Shown: one piece after another, positions 1-8,223 of the stretch
Layout of the letters: every line of letters begins with the position of its first letter
Position numbering within the stretch: position 1 is the stretch's first letter
Source of the DNA: Phormidesmis priestleyi Ana
GTDB taxonomy: Bacteria > Cyanobacteriota > Cyanobacteriia > Phormidesmidales > Phormidesmidaceae
Reading direction: 5' to 3'
Length of the DNA stretch: 64,000 nt
Assembly (NCBI GenBank): GCA_001314865.1
Contig: LJZR01000002.1
Coordinates: 1-64,000 of the forward strand
Position numbers and translations under genes: made by a program
The notes under the pieces: generated by a model
What the model was told of the DNA's origin: nothing
The model's database searches: none
What the model saw: only the letters and a program-made list of their open reading frames with translations

Positions 1-1
1 C

Positions 2-106
2 ATTCTGCTCAACGAAGGTATTCGGGCATGGTTGAGTCCTCAGGACCAGCCACATGAGCAGTTTGTCTTCCCTGAAGAAGTTCTGCCTCGCGGTAACGCC
101 CTCTAA
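2..106 (+). CDS. psbD: Photosystem II D2 protein, C-terminal end (partial)
   Basis: The first 34 codons of the window read as the C-terminus of D2, ending in the diagnostic [12 protein letters not shown] followed by TAA. D2 is a core reaction-centre subunit of photosystem II in the thylakoid membrane, binding P680 chlorophylls and the quinones with D1. The 5' part lies outside the window. In the usual psbD-psbC operon the psbC start (GTG) overlaps the last psbD codons. Here that position reads GCG, and the overlapping frame meets a stop after about 12 codons. No CP43 gene follows, and a terminator lies about 40 bp downstream. This is therefore a stand-alone psbD copy. Which of the several cyanobacterial psbD copies it is cannot be told from this end. 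Confidence 0.93.
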   Translation: MLLNEGIRAWLSPQDQPHEQFVFPEEVLPRGNAL

Positions 107-147
107 CGTTTGTCTTGCAATTTGCGAGTAAATTCGCAAGTAAATAA

Positions 148-187
148 AAGCGCCTCGTCCTGAATTGTTAGGGCGAGGCGCTTTTTT
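148..187 (+). terminator. Intrinsic terminator after psbD
   Basis: A 13-bp stem (AAGCGCCTCGTCC pairing with GGGCGAGGCGCTT, one G-U pair) with a 10-nt loop is followed directly by a T run. It lies about 40 bp after the psbD stop, so psbD is not co-transcribed with anything downstream. Confidence 0.93.
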
Positions 188-228
188 ATGCCTTTTTGTT
201 TTTATGTCTTTTGATTATATGAAGAGAT

Positions 229-334
229 TACACAGAGGCTTACACAGAGGCTTACACAGAGGGATTACATAGAAGGGGCGTAAAACTATGGCTCAACAGC
301 AGATACCCAACAGCAGATACTCAACAGCAGATGG
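229..334. repeat. Short direct repeats in the gap after psbD
   Basis: Two imperfect tandem repeats lie in the roughly 310-bp gap between the psbD terminator and the next gene. One is three copies of a 12-bp unit (TTACACAGAGGC) at 229-264. The other is three copies of about 14 bp around CAACAGCAGATA at 292-334. No gene or recognisable promoter motif is seen in the gap. Confidence 0.7.
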
Positions 335-501
335 CTAACGCTAAGAAACTGAGCAAAACTACAGAGTTTTTGCTCAGCCCTGATTAAAGATGCCTCTAAA
401 CTTCGGGGTTCCTCCTGAACTATTGCTGGGCCTATCCGTTCAGAATTAAAAAAAGTTAATTCGTTTGGATAAAGGCTCTTCGCAGTCTCAGATAAATACC
501 T

Positions 502-2547
502 ATGATTTCAGCTACATTAATCTGGGATACAGCGGTCTCTCTTCCTCTGAATTCGCCTAACAATGATGGCCCCGAAGGGATAGAAATATATAAGAACTTT
601 CTTTATGCTACTGACTTCGTTGGTAGCAATATTGATGTTTATAAAATTGACGCTCAGTCAGGAGCGCTGCGTTATTCTAGTTCATTTGGCTCGACGGGGA
701 GTGGCATAGGCAATTTTGGGCCAGACTCGCCGGTTGATATGAGCTTTTTTACGCTCTCTAATGGCCAGACCAAAGCCTATGTGCCAGCCGCTATCAATCA
801 ACGCATTGTGGTGTTGGACGTGGACCCCCAAACAGGTGCGTTGACTTGGGATGTTGCCAACTCTCAGGCCAATGGGCAAGTGGAGCTTTCTACGCCCTAC
901 GGGATCGAAATTAATGGCAACTTTTTGTATGCCACTGATTATGGCGGTAGCAATATTGATATTTATGAAATTAACCGCGAGACGGGCGGGCTGACCTTCA
1001 TCAGTTCTTTTGGCTCGCAGGGGCGCGGCGTCGATCAATTTAGCAGCGGCTCGCCGGTTGATATGAGCTTTTTTGAGCTGGTGGGTGGTGCGACTAAAGC
1101 CTATGTACCCGATGCTGAAAACCAGCGAATTGTGGTATTAGATGTTGACACCCAGACGGGCGCGCTGAGCTGGGATGAGGCGCTCACTTTGCCCAATGGG
1201 CTTCCTGAGAGTACCTTGCAGTATGGTTTAGAAATAGATGAAAACCAGCTGTATGTCACCGATTGGGGTGGTCATAATATTGATATTTACAATATTGACC
1301 CGCAGACGGGAGCACTGGCCTATACCCATTCTGTCGGGTCTGAAGGGACGGGAACTGGGCAATTTATTACACCTGTAGATCTGAGCTTTTATAAGACTGA
1401 AGATGGTATCACTCGGGCCTATGTACCCGATAGTGGCAACAAAAGAATTGCCGCGCTACAGGTTGCAGATGCTGCCATTGCAGCATCTGCTGACGAAGGG
1501 TTGCTCTCGGTTGTGGGGGGAGGCCAAACGCAGCTAACGCTGACGCTTACTACAAGTGATCTGGCGGCAGTGAGTGAAATTGTGGTGATTTCAACCGATA
1601 GCCCAGATGGCGCGATAGGCGGTTTTGGCATTGATAGCGAAAACTACTTACTGGCGGCTCAGCCCAGTGCTGAGGTCGTTTTTTCGGTGCTTGATCGGGC
1701 GAGTACGCCGCCTGGTTTTTCGCTGGAGCGCACGATAACGGTTGAGGGTGGCCGCTATCTCAATTTTGTGTTGATTCAAGGCGGTAGCCTGCAAGATGCG
1801 ATTGACAGGCCAGATCAGGTCAAGGTTTCGATGGGGGCTCAGATTTTGACTCAGGGCAATACGCTAGGAAATACGGGTGCCTTGGCCAATGGGGCGTTGG
1901 CACAGAATGCTTTGGCAGATGCCTTTGTTGCGCAGATTGGCTTGGGGGCAGGTTATGAGGAATCGGCTAGCGGTGCGGGTCGCGTCGTGCTAACGGTGAG
2001 ATTGGCAGATCGCGATCGCCCTATTGGCAGTTCTAAGCAAACTGGCAATGCAGGCTCTAACCTGATTGACCTGACAGAGGAGGTCGGTGTACTAACGGCT
2101 GAGTTTGAGGTGTATCGAGAGGCCTCTTTTAACAGTGCGGTGGGCTTTTTTAAGGTGGTAGATACGCAGGGCAGCGTGCTGACTGACCGCGATGCGCTGC
2201 TGGCACCGGGCGATGAGGGCTATGCTGCCGCTGCGCTAAAGCACCGACTGGACATGAGCCTGAGTAGTTCAAATAAGACAACTAGCCGATATCAGTTTGA
2301 GATTGAAGGCGGGCAAATGCTTTCGGCCTTTATTGTGGTGGATGGCACGATTGATGAGTATTTAGCCGCTGCTGCAACCGCTGACACCTCGGATGACCTA
2401 CATATTTTCTTTACGCATATGGGCGTGAATGCGGATAGCGGCGATCATGTGAAGCTGCTTGGCGATAATACCTTTGGCTTTGAAGATACGATGGGCGGCG
2501 GTGACGGCGACTTTGACGACATCATTGTTAAAGCCATTTTTAGCTGA
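502..2547 (+). CDS. Beta-propeller repeat protein with C-terminal DUF4114 domain
   Basis: 681 residues. The first ~330 residues contain three long repeats, each with a phrase like YATDYGGSNIDIY, a TGAL turn, SPVDMSFF and AYVPDAENQRIVVLDVD. This is the pattern of an NHL/lactonase-like beta-propeller. The last ~150 residues resemble DUF4114, ending in an acidic stretch (FGFED..GGGDGDFDDIIVKAIF) typical of that domain and likely to bind calcium. There is no cleavable signal peptide at the N-terminus, so if the protein is exported, a type I-like route is more likely (inference). The function is unknown; an extracellular or surface role is a guess from domain content. The gene stands alone. Confidence 0.8.
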   Translation: MISATLIWDTAVSLPLNSPNNDGPEGIEIYKNFLYATDFVGSNIDVYKIDAQSGALRYSSSFGSTGSGIGNFGPDSPVDMSFFTLSNGQTKAYVPAAINQRIVVLDVDPQTGALTWDVANSQANGQVELSTPYGIEINGNFLYATDYGGSNIDIYEINRETGGLTFISSFGSQGRGVDQFSSGSPVDMSFFELVGGATKAYVPDAENQRIVVLDVDTQTGALSWDEALTLPNGLPESTLQYGLEIDENQLYVTDWGGHNIDIYNIDPQTGALAYTHSVGSEGTGTGQFITPVDLSFYKTEDGITRAYVPDSGNKRIAALQVADAAIAASADEGLLSVVGGGQTQLTLTLTTSDLAAVSEIVVISTDSPDGAIGGFGIDSENYLLAAQPSAEVVFSVLDRASTPPGFSLERTITVEGGRYLNFVLIQGGSLQDAIDRPDQVKVSMGAQILTQGNTLGNTGALANGALAQNALADAFVAQIGLGAGYEESASGAGRVVLTVRLADRDRPIGSSKQTGNAGSNLIDLTEEVGVLTAEFEVYREASFNSAVGFFKVVDTQGSVLTDRDALLAPGDEGYAAAALKHRLDMSLSSSNKTTSRYQFEIEGGQMLSAFIVVDGTIDEYLAAAATADTSDDLHIFFTHMGVNADSGDHVKLLGDNTFGFEDTMGGGDGDFDDIIVKAIFS

Positions 2548-2591
2548 AGGGCCGATTACCCATGAGCCGATTGTTTGACTAAACCCGTTGA

Positions 2592-4463
2592 TCAAACAAT
2601 CGGATAGGACTTAAGACCGCTGGCTTCTAGTGGCAAAAACACCGTCCAAGTAGTGCCTTGGTTAGAGCGTTCGCGGACGGTAAGCTTGGCACCAAGGGCA
2701 TGAAACAGATTTTTGGTGGCTTCTAGGTTGAGGCTGAGGCCACCTGTTTCGGGTTGGAACATCAGGAGATGGCCAAGTGACTGAAGCGGCGGTGGTGAGC
2801 AGGAAAATGCGGCGTTGGGTGCTTTGGGATCTGCCTGGGATTGAAATTGCAGCTTGAGCTGTTCGCCCGCATGAAGGACATGCAGCTGAATATGGCTACC
2901 GGGAGAAACGCTGTGAGTGAACAGTTCTACTAACCCGGTGAGTACATGCTGGAGCATGGTGGGATCGCTAGCGACCATGGGCAGCTCAGACGGTAGCCCT
3001 ACTTCTAACGACAGATTGCGGCGGTGAGCAGCCTGCTGCCACTGAGGAATGGCTTCTTGGAATACCTGATGCAGAGCGATGCTCTGTAAGAGCGGCCTTT
3101 CCATTGGGCTCACGGGTGACTTCGGTGACTGGCTAGCTGTTTCTAGCTCTACGGCTTTAAAAATGAGGCTGAAGCGGTCAATTTGCTGGGTGCATTCACG
3201 GTCAATGCTCTGTAGGCGTTTGATCACCTGCGCATCGAGATCTTTGCGCTTGAGGAGCGATCGCGTGTAGGTGCGAATGGTGGTGAGCGGCGTGCGAATT
3301 TCATGAGCCATGGCCTTGAGCAACGCACTATCTGAAAAGGTCTCAGCTGCTTGTTTGACCTGTGTATGTGCAGCCGTTTTGATGGTGTTCCAACCCAGCT
3401 GATCTGAACCGATTGATGGAGTATTTGACCAGCTGTTTGCTTGGTCGTTTGCCTGATCGTTTGCCTGACCGTTCGATTGGCCAGTCAAACGGCCATTTGA
3501 CTGGCTGCTTAATTGGCCGTTTGACTGGCTATTTGACTGACTATTTGACTGACTATTTGATTGGCCAGTCGAGTAACCGTTCAAGCGACTTTCCGTGTCA
3601 TGACTGCCGTTTTGAATGGGATGTGTTTCGATGAACTGGTTGATGGATCGGTGATTAGAAATTGGTCTACAGGCGAGCATCCAGCGATTGAACTGGCTGA
3701 CGACACGGTAGTGCGGATCTTTTGGGGCAAATTTTTCAACCAGCGGATCGATGAATTCTAGCTGTTGGGGTCGAATGACTCGGATGCGCGATCGCAGCAG
3801 TCGCCAAACCGAATCGACCACCTGCGGCATAAAAGAAAATTGAAAACGCAGCTCATCGTCCGCATCTTTGCCCAGTACCAGTACCAGTGAAAACTGAGCA
3901 GTAAAGACCAGCGTAAACTGCTCCTGGGCGAGGGGATCGTCTTCGAGGAGGGGCAGCAGACGGGTGCTAAACGAGTGCTTTTTGTTGAGTTTTTTTTGAA
4001 AGAGTCGCCCGACGGGTGAGAGCGCTTGAAAAGAGGAGGCTAGCTGCTCTGAAGATTGGGGTACGAGTGTCCAGTTTGAAATGCGATCGCTGAGCTTGGC
4101 TTCGCTGTTAAAAGGAACGGGCCCAGAGAGGACCAGCGCCTGGGGAAACTGGCCAGAGGCTGCGGTCTTTTTGGCCTTAGCCGATTTGACTGGCTCGGTG
4201 CCTGCTGTTTGCGCATGAACATGCTGATAAAGCAGCTGCTCAAGGGCAGCGACTGCGCTTTGCCATTCCTGTTCGGCGCGTGTTCGCTTGGCTTCGGCCG
4301 GTAGTTGATCACTGACGATCGGGCAAGTATCAGTAACCTCAGCCGTTTGTCCGCCCTGGGAAAACTCTCCGAGTGCAACCAAGGCGCTAATAGTAGGTAA
4401 AAGCCGATCTGATACGCTCATAAGAGATATGAAAACGCTGGGTTGGTGACGCTTCCTTAACAC
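2592..4463 (-). CDS. Histidine kinase-like protein with degenerate ATPase domain
   Basis: Up to 623 residues. The N-terminal ~270 residues form an unrecognised, probably sensory region. A low-complexity Ser/Asn/Gln linker (repeats of QSNS) follows at ~300-350, then a HisKA domain with H-box AHEIRTPLTTIRTY at ~388. The C-terminal region has the layout of a HATPase_c domain but lacks an obvious N-box asparagine (GLVELFTHS instead of NLxxNAxKxS) and a DxGxG G1 box. It may therefore be a phosphoacceptor or scaffold without its own ATP binding. The GTG start at 4463 gives the longest form; ATG at 4421 (MSVSDRLLP) is an equally plausible start. It is divergent from the gene at 4526. No response regulator is adjacent. 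Confidence 0.75.
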   Translation of the reverse strand: MLRKRHQPSVFISLMSVSDRLLPTISALVALGEFSQGGQTAEVTDTCPIVSDQLPAEAKRTRAEQEWQSAVAALEQLLYQHVHAQTAGTEPVKSAKAKKTAASGQFPQALVLSGPVPFNSEAKLSDRISNWTLVPQSSEQLASSFQALSPVGRLFQKKLNKKHSFSTRLLPLLEDDPLAQEQFTLVFTAQFSLVLVLGKDADDELRFQFSFMPQVVDSVWRLLRSRIRVIRPQQLEFIDPLVEKFAPKDPHYRVVSQFNRWMLACRPISNHRSINQFIETHPIQNGSHDTESRLNGYSTGQSNSQSNSQSNSQSNGQLSSQSNGRLTGQSNGQANDQANDQANSWSNTPSIGSDQLGWNTIKTAAHTQVKQAAETFSDSALLKAMAHEIRTPLTTIRTYTRSLLKRKDLDAQVIKRLQSIDRECTQQIDRFSLIFKAVELETASQSPKSPVSPMERPLLQSIALHQVFQEAIPQWQQAAHRRNLSLEVGLPSELPMVASDPTMLQHVLTGLVELFTHSVSPGSHIQLHVLHAGEQLKLQFQSQADPKAPNAAFSCSPPPLQSLGHLLMFQPETGGLSLNLEATKNLFHALGAKLTVRERSNQGTTWTVFLPLEASGLKSYPIV

Positions 4464-4525
4464 TACCGGTAAGCCTTTTATCCTGGCTATGGGTAGAACC
4501 GAACGTTAGATAGGGGTGAACCGCT

Positions 4526-5089
4526 TTGACTCAATACCTTCGTCTTGTGATTTGTCCGGGGTTCCATGAGCCCTGCCTTACTGAGCAGTTTGTGCGATCG
4601 CTCCCTGCTTTTGTGCGATCGCAGGTTATAAACGCGATCCCGGCAGATCCGATGGGCGTGTTTTATCAGCTCAGCAACATGTTTGACGAACCGCATGCGG
4701 ATTTGGCTCCCATCGTCGCGATTGGATTTAGCGCTGGCGTCGTGGGTTTAGCCGGTGCGCTGAGCCTGTGGCAGCAGCGGGGCGGCAAGGTGGCTCGCTT
4801 TTTCGCGGTAGATGGCTGGGGCGTTCCGGTGATGGGGCTGCCCGTATGCCGATTGAGCCACGATGCATTTACGCACTGGAGTTCACTGCCATTAGGGGCG
4901 GGTAACATTAACTTTTATGCCGAGCCAGCCGTGGGTCACCTAGATATATGGGGCAAAAGCACTCAGGTGAACGGCTGGCAAGTTAAAGGCTGGCAGCCGG
5001 GTGGCACAGCAGGCAGTAAGGCGATGACGGCAGCTGATTTTTTGGCTGGGCAGCTTCAGAAAGAATGGGACGAGGCTGAACTTCGCTAG
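4526..5089 (+). CDS. Small alpha/beta-hydrolase-like protein, unknown substrate
   Basis: 187 residues. It begins with a hydrophobic strand ending in a PGFHEP oxyanion-like turn, and has a GFSAG nucleophile-elbow motif (Gly-x-Ser-x-Gly, Ser69) followed by a helix, as in alpha/beta hydrolases. A histidine in VGHLDIWG (~157) could complete a triad. The cap domain is minimal. The start is TTG at 4526, supported by an AGGGGTGA ribosome-binding site 7 nt upstream. It is divergently arranged with the kinase-like gene, the two starts being ~60-100 bp apart, so they may share control. Substrate and pathway cannot be inferred. Confidence 0.65.
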   Translation: MTQYLRLVICPGFHEPCLTEQFVRSLPAFVRSQVINAIPADPMGVFYQLSNMFDEPHADLAPIVAIGFSAGVVGLAGALSLWQQRGGKVARFFAVDGWGVPVMGLPVCRLSHDAFTHWSSLPLGAGNINFYAEPAVGHLDIWGKSTQVNGWQVKGWQPGGTAGSKAMTAADFLAGQLQKEWDEAELR

Positions 5090-5130
5090 TAGACCACTGA
5101 TGTTGTAGGCCGTGTTGTAGGCCGTTACCG

Positions 5131-5176
5131 GTTTAGGCGCTAGACCTTTAGGCGCTGGACCTTTAGGCGCTGGACT
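5131..5176. repeat. 15-bp tandem repeat upstream of ilvB
   Basis: Three near-identical copies of a ~15-bp unit (TTTAGGCGCTGGACC) lie in the 291-bp gap before ilvB. Looser versions (GGACTTAG, GGACTTGAGG, GGACTGAG) continue to ~5250. No protein-coding potential is seen. Confidence 0.75.
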
Positions 5177-5380
5177 TATTTATTGGCCCTAGGTTCTGGA
5201 CTTAGACGCCGGACTTGAGGATTGGACTGAGACCCCGGACGTAAGAATTGGACTAGGCGGTATTACGGTTGGGTAAATTGGCAGCATATGATTTTTCCCT
5301 GACATATCTCTCTACAGAAATATCTTGTTGTTAGATTGGCTACAATTTACACTTGAATTAAAGTTGCGCCTCTTTCTTTT

Positions 5381-7147
5381 ATGGTTTCTACTATTGCGAC
5401 GAAGTCAGCTGTAACGACTCATCAGGTTAGCGGTGCCTATGCACTCATTGACAGTTTGGTGCGCCACGGCGTTAAGCATATTTTTGGCTATCCCGGTGGG
5501 GCAATTTTACCGATTTATGACGAGCTGTATAAGTTTGAAGCGAAAGGGCTGATAAACCATATTTTGGTGCGGCATGAGCAGGCCGCTTCTCACGCGGCTG
5601 ATGGGTATGCGCGGGCAACCGGTGAAGTAGGGGTTTGCTTTGCAACCTCTGGGCCAGGGGCGACTAACCTGGTGACGGGGATTGCAACGGCTCAAATGGA
5701 CTCTATCCCAATGGTGGTGGTGACAGGGCAGGTGACTCGGGCGGCGATTGGCACCGATGCGTTTCAGGAAATTGATATCCATGGTATTACGCTGCCCATT
5801 GTGAAGCATTCGTACGTCGTGCGCGATCCTAACCAAATGGCGCAGATTGTGGCTGAGGCGTTTTATATTGCGAGTACGGGCAGGCCAGGCCCTGTGCTGA
5901 TTGATGTGCCCAAAGATGTGGGGCTCGAAGAGATTGATTATTTGCCGGTAGATCCGGGTGATGTGAAGATTCCGGGCTATTCGCCTGAGCTAGAGATTGA
6001 CAGCGATCAGATTGAGGCAGCGATCTCACTGCTGCAATCGGCTGAGCGGCCTTTGCTATATGCGGGCGGTGGGGCGATCGCCGCTGGCGCCCATCACGAA
6101 ATTAAAGCACTGGCCGAAGCTTTTGATGCACCGGTTACCACGACGCTTATGGGCAAGGGGTCTTTTGACGAGCACCATCCCCTCTCGGTGGGCATGTTGG
6201 GCATGCATGGCACGGCCTATGCCAACTTTGCCGTTAGCCAGTGTGACCTGCTCGTAGCCATTGGCGCTCGCTTTGACGACCGCGTCACCGGCAAGCTAGA
6301 TCGGTTTGCCACGCGAGCAAAAGTCATTCATATCGATATTGATCCCGCAGAAGTGGGGAAGGTGCGGCGGCCTGAGGTGCCGATTGTGGGCGATGTAAAA
6401 GGGGTACTGCAAGCGCTGCTAGCGACGCTAAAAACGCAGCCTTCTCCTGACAACAGTCATCGTCACGCATGGCACGAGCAGATTAATACCTGGCGGCAGG
6501 ACTACCCGCTAACCGTGCCGACCTACACCGACGAAATTTCTCCGCAGTCAGTGATTGTTGAGCTGGCCAAGCAGGCTCCTCGCGCCTACTACACAACCGA
6601 TGTGGGTCAGCATCAAATGTGGGCTGCACAGTTTTTAAAGAATGGGCCGCGCCAGTGGATTTCGAGCGCGGGGCTTGGCACGATGGGGTTTGGGTTGCCA
6701 GCGGCGCTAGGGGTTCAGGTGGCGCTGCCCGATGCGCAGGTTGTGTGCATTAGCGGCGATGCGAGTTTTCAAATGTGTTTGCAGGAGCTAGCGACCCTGG
6801 CGCAGTATGGCATCAACGTAAAAACGGTGATTTTAAATAACGGCTGGCAGGGCATGGTTCGTCAGTGGCAGGAAACCTTCTTTGGTGAGCGTTATTCGTC
6901 TTCTAATATGTCGGTGGGAATGCCAGACTTTGTTTTGCTCTCTCAGGCGTTTGGGGTAAAGGGAATGGTCGTGAACCAGGTGGATGAAATGGAGCGTGCG
7001 ATCGCCGACATGCTCAGTCATGATGGCCCCGTATTAATGGATGTGCGCGTGCGCCGCGATGAAAACTGCTACCCGATGATTCCACCAGGTAAGAGCAATG
7101 CCGACATGGTCGGTTTACCTGAAGGCAAACCTAGACCAGTTGTTTAG
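5381..7147 (+). CDS. ilvB: Acetolactate synthase, large (catalytic) subunit
   Basis: 588 residues, full length for the family. It condenses two pyruvates, or pyruvate with 2-oxobutyrate, in the first committed step of branched-chain amino acid synthesis, using ThDP, FAD and Mg2+. The N-terminal PYR domain carries [13 protein letters not shown] and the catalytic Glu in [16 protein letters not shown] (~65). The central FAD-binding domain spans ~200-340. The C-terminal PP domain has the ThDP motif GDASFQM...NN at ~457-484. ATG at 5381 starts just before the conserved region. The regulatory subunit gene (ilvN) is not adjacent, as is common in cyanobacteria. A structured hairpin follows the stop. 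Confidence 0.97.
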   Translation: MVSTIATKSAVTTHQVSGAYALIDSLVRHGVKHIFGYPGGAILPIYDELYKFEAKGLINHILVRHEQAASHAADGYARATGEVGVCFATSGPGATNLVTGIATAQMDSIPMVVVTGQVTRAAIGTDAFQEIDIHGITLPIVKHSYVVRDPNQMAQIVAEAFYIASTGRPGPVLIDVPKDVGLEEIDYLPVDPGDVKIPGYSPELEIDSDQIEAAISLLQSAERPLLYAGGGAIAAGAHHEIKALAEAFDAPVTTTLMGKGSFDEHHPLSVGMLGMHGTAYANFAVSQCDLLVAIGARFDDRVTGKLDRFATRAKVIHIDIDPAEVGKVRRPEVPIVGDVKGVLQALLATLKTQPSPDNSHRHAWHEQINTWRQDYPLTVPTYTDEISPQSVIVELAKQAPRAYYTTDVGQHQMWAAQFLKNGPRQWISSAGLGTMGFGLPAALGVQVALPDAQVVCISGDASFQMCLQELATLAQYGINVKTVILNNGWQGMVRQWQETFFGERYSSSNMSVGMPDFVLLSQAFGVKGMVVNQVDEMERAIADMLSHDGPVLMDVRVRRDENCYPMIPPGKSNADMVGLPEGKPRPVV

Positions 7148-7232
7148 ACCAGTTGTTTAGACTGGTTTCTGAGACTCGTTTCTGGGCTCGGTATGTCAGG
7201 ATAAATGAACTGACTGGCTTTAATATACGTAG

Positions 7233-7311
7233 ATTCCCTCAGTTTGGTGGATAGGTAAGCTGGGCATTGTGCCCTCATACCGACATCCGTTTGCTAACCA
7301 GCTGAGGGAAT
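7233..7311 (+). ncRNA. Structured RNA element or long terminator after ilvB
   Basis: Complementary arms ATTCCCTCAG (7233-7242) and CTGAGGGAAT (7302-7311), extended inward by TGGT/ACCA, enclose ~60 nt. This includes a small perfect hairpin GGGCATTGTGCCC at 7262-7274. The outer stem is followed by TTTTG. It may be the ilvB terminator or a small structured RNA; I do not recognise a known RNA family. The rest of the 425-bp gap up to 7572 holds only AT-rich sequence with loosely repeated TGCTGATAT and GTGCATT words. Confidence 0.45.
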
Positions 7312-7572
7312 TTTGTTGCTGATATCTGTGTATTCTTTAGACATGTTGCTGATATTTGCACATTCTTCGTGTATTTTTCGCGCATTCTCCGTGCATTTAT
7401 AGAGAACAAAAAAAGTTTTCAAGATTAGTCTTGTTCTCCTCCCGATCCCAAGGTAGTATGCGCGTAATTTATTTTTTTGATATGTAGCACCTGGCTAAAA
7501 GCTACTAGCCATAAGTGATGCAGCCAACTCCGTAAAATCACCGCTTCACCTATATATCTCTGATACAATCGC

Positions 7573-8220
7573 ATGGTCTTTGCTACCGAGTTTGATCCGA
7601 CCCACCAAAATGCCCGCCAAAATGCCCGCCAGAATGTAAGACTGCGCACCTCACCCACTTCAGGGAATGCGTCATCTTCTGCTGTTGCTTTTAGTGCCGC
7701 CGCACAGGAGGCTGCTAATCGTGTCGTGAAAAGTGATGTGACAAGCAGTGTGAAAAGCAGTGCGAAAAGTAATGTTGTGCCGATGCAGTCCTCGGCATCG
7801 TTAAACATTGGCCATCCGGCTAGGCGAGTACGATTAGATGAAAACAAATCGCTATCGTTGCCCAAGCGTCCTAAGCTGCCGCTACGCCTTCAGCTGCTAA
7901 CCCGTTTTCAACAGGCCTCAACTGTAGTGACAACGCTGCTGGTCACGGGTGCTTTGGCGATGTATGGCTCAACGGTATATGTTGATAAGTCAACGAACCA
8001 TGCCCTGCTTCAGTTAGATTCTTTGCAAGGTGAGTCGCAGCAGCTGACATCGGCAAACGAATCGATTAAGCAAAGCTTAGCGGAACAAGCAATTCAAGAG
8101 AATTCGGGCCTAGATCCCTATGATCCAGGGGATGTTTTGTTTTTAGAGCCTGAACCGCTCAGAGCAGCTCGGCAGCCTGCTCAGACTTCGCTCGAAATGC
8201 CGGGGCCGCTGGGCTATTAG
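7573..8220 (+). CDS. FtsL-like division protein
   Basis: 215 residues. A ~110-residue polar cytoplasmic N-terminus contains a KxSVKSSAKSN-type repeat. A single transmembrane helix (ASTVVTTLLVTGALAMYGSTVYV, split by small residues) lies at ~117-139. It is followed by a short coiled-coil-like segment (LLQLDSLQGESQQLTSANESIKQ) and a proline-rich tail. This bitopic topology and its place 3 bp before ftsI match cyanobacterial FtsL-type proteins, which join the FtsQLB-FtsWI divisome complex. Sequence similarity in FtsL is always weak, so the assignment rests on topology and neighbourhood. The start is ATG at 7573, after a GATACAAT-type -10 element. Confidence 0.7.
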   Translation: MVFATEFDPTHQNARQNARQNVRLRTSPTSGNASSSAVAFSAAAQEAANRVVKSDVTSSVKSSAKSNVVPMQSSASLNIGHPARRVRLDENKSLSLPKRPKLPLRLQLLTRFQQASTVVTTLLVTGALAMYGSTVYVDKSTNHALLQLDSLQGESQQLTSANESIKQSLAEQAIQENSGLDPYDPGDVLFLEPEPLRAARQPAQTSLEMPGPLGY

Positions 8221-8223
8221 CAT

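Noticed and set aside
5097-5260. Riboswitch or leader upstream of ilvB
   Set aside because: The sequence is explained by short direct repeats; no leader peptide rich in Leu/Ile/Val or alternative hairpins could be seen.
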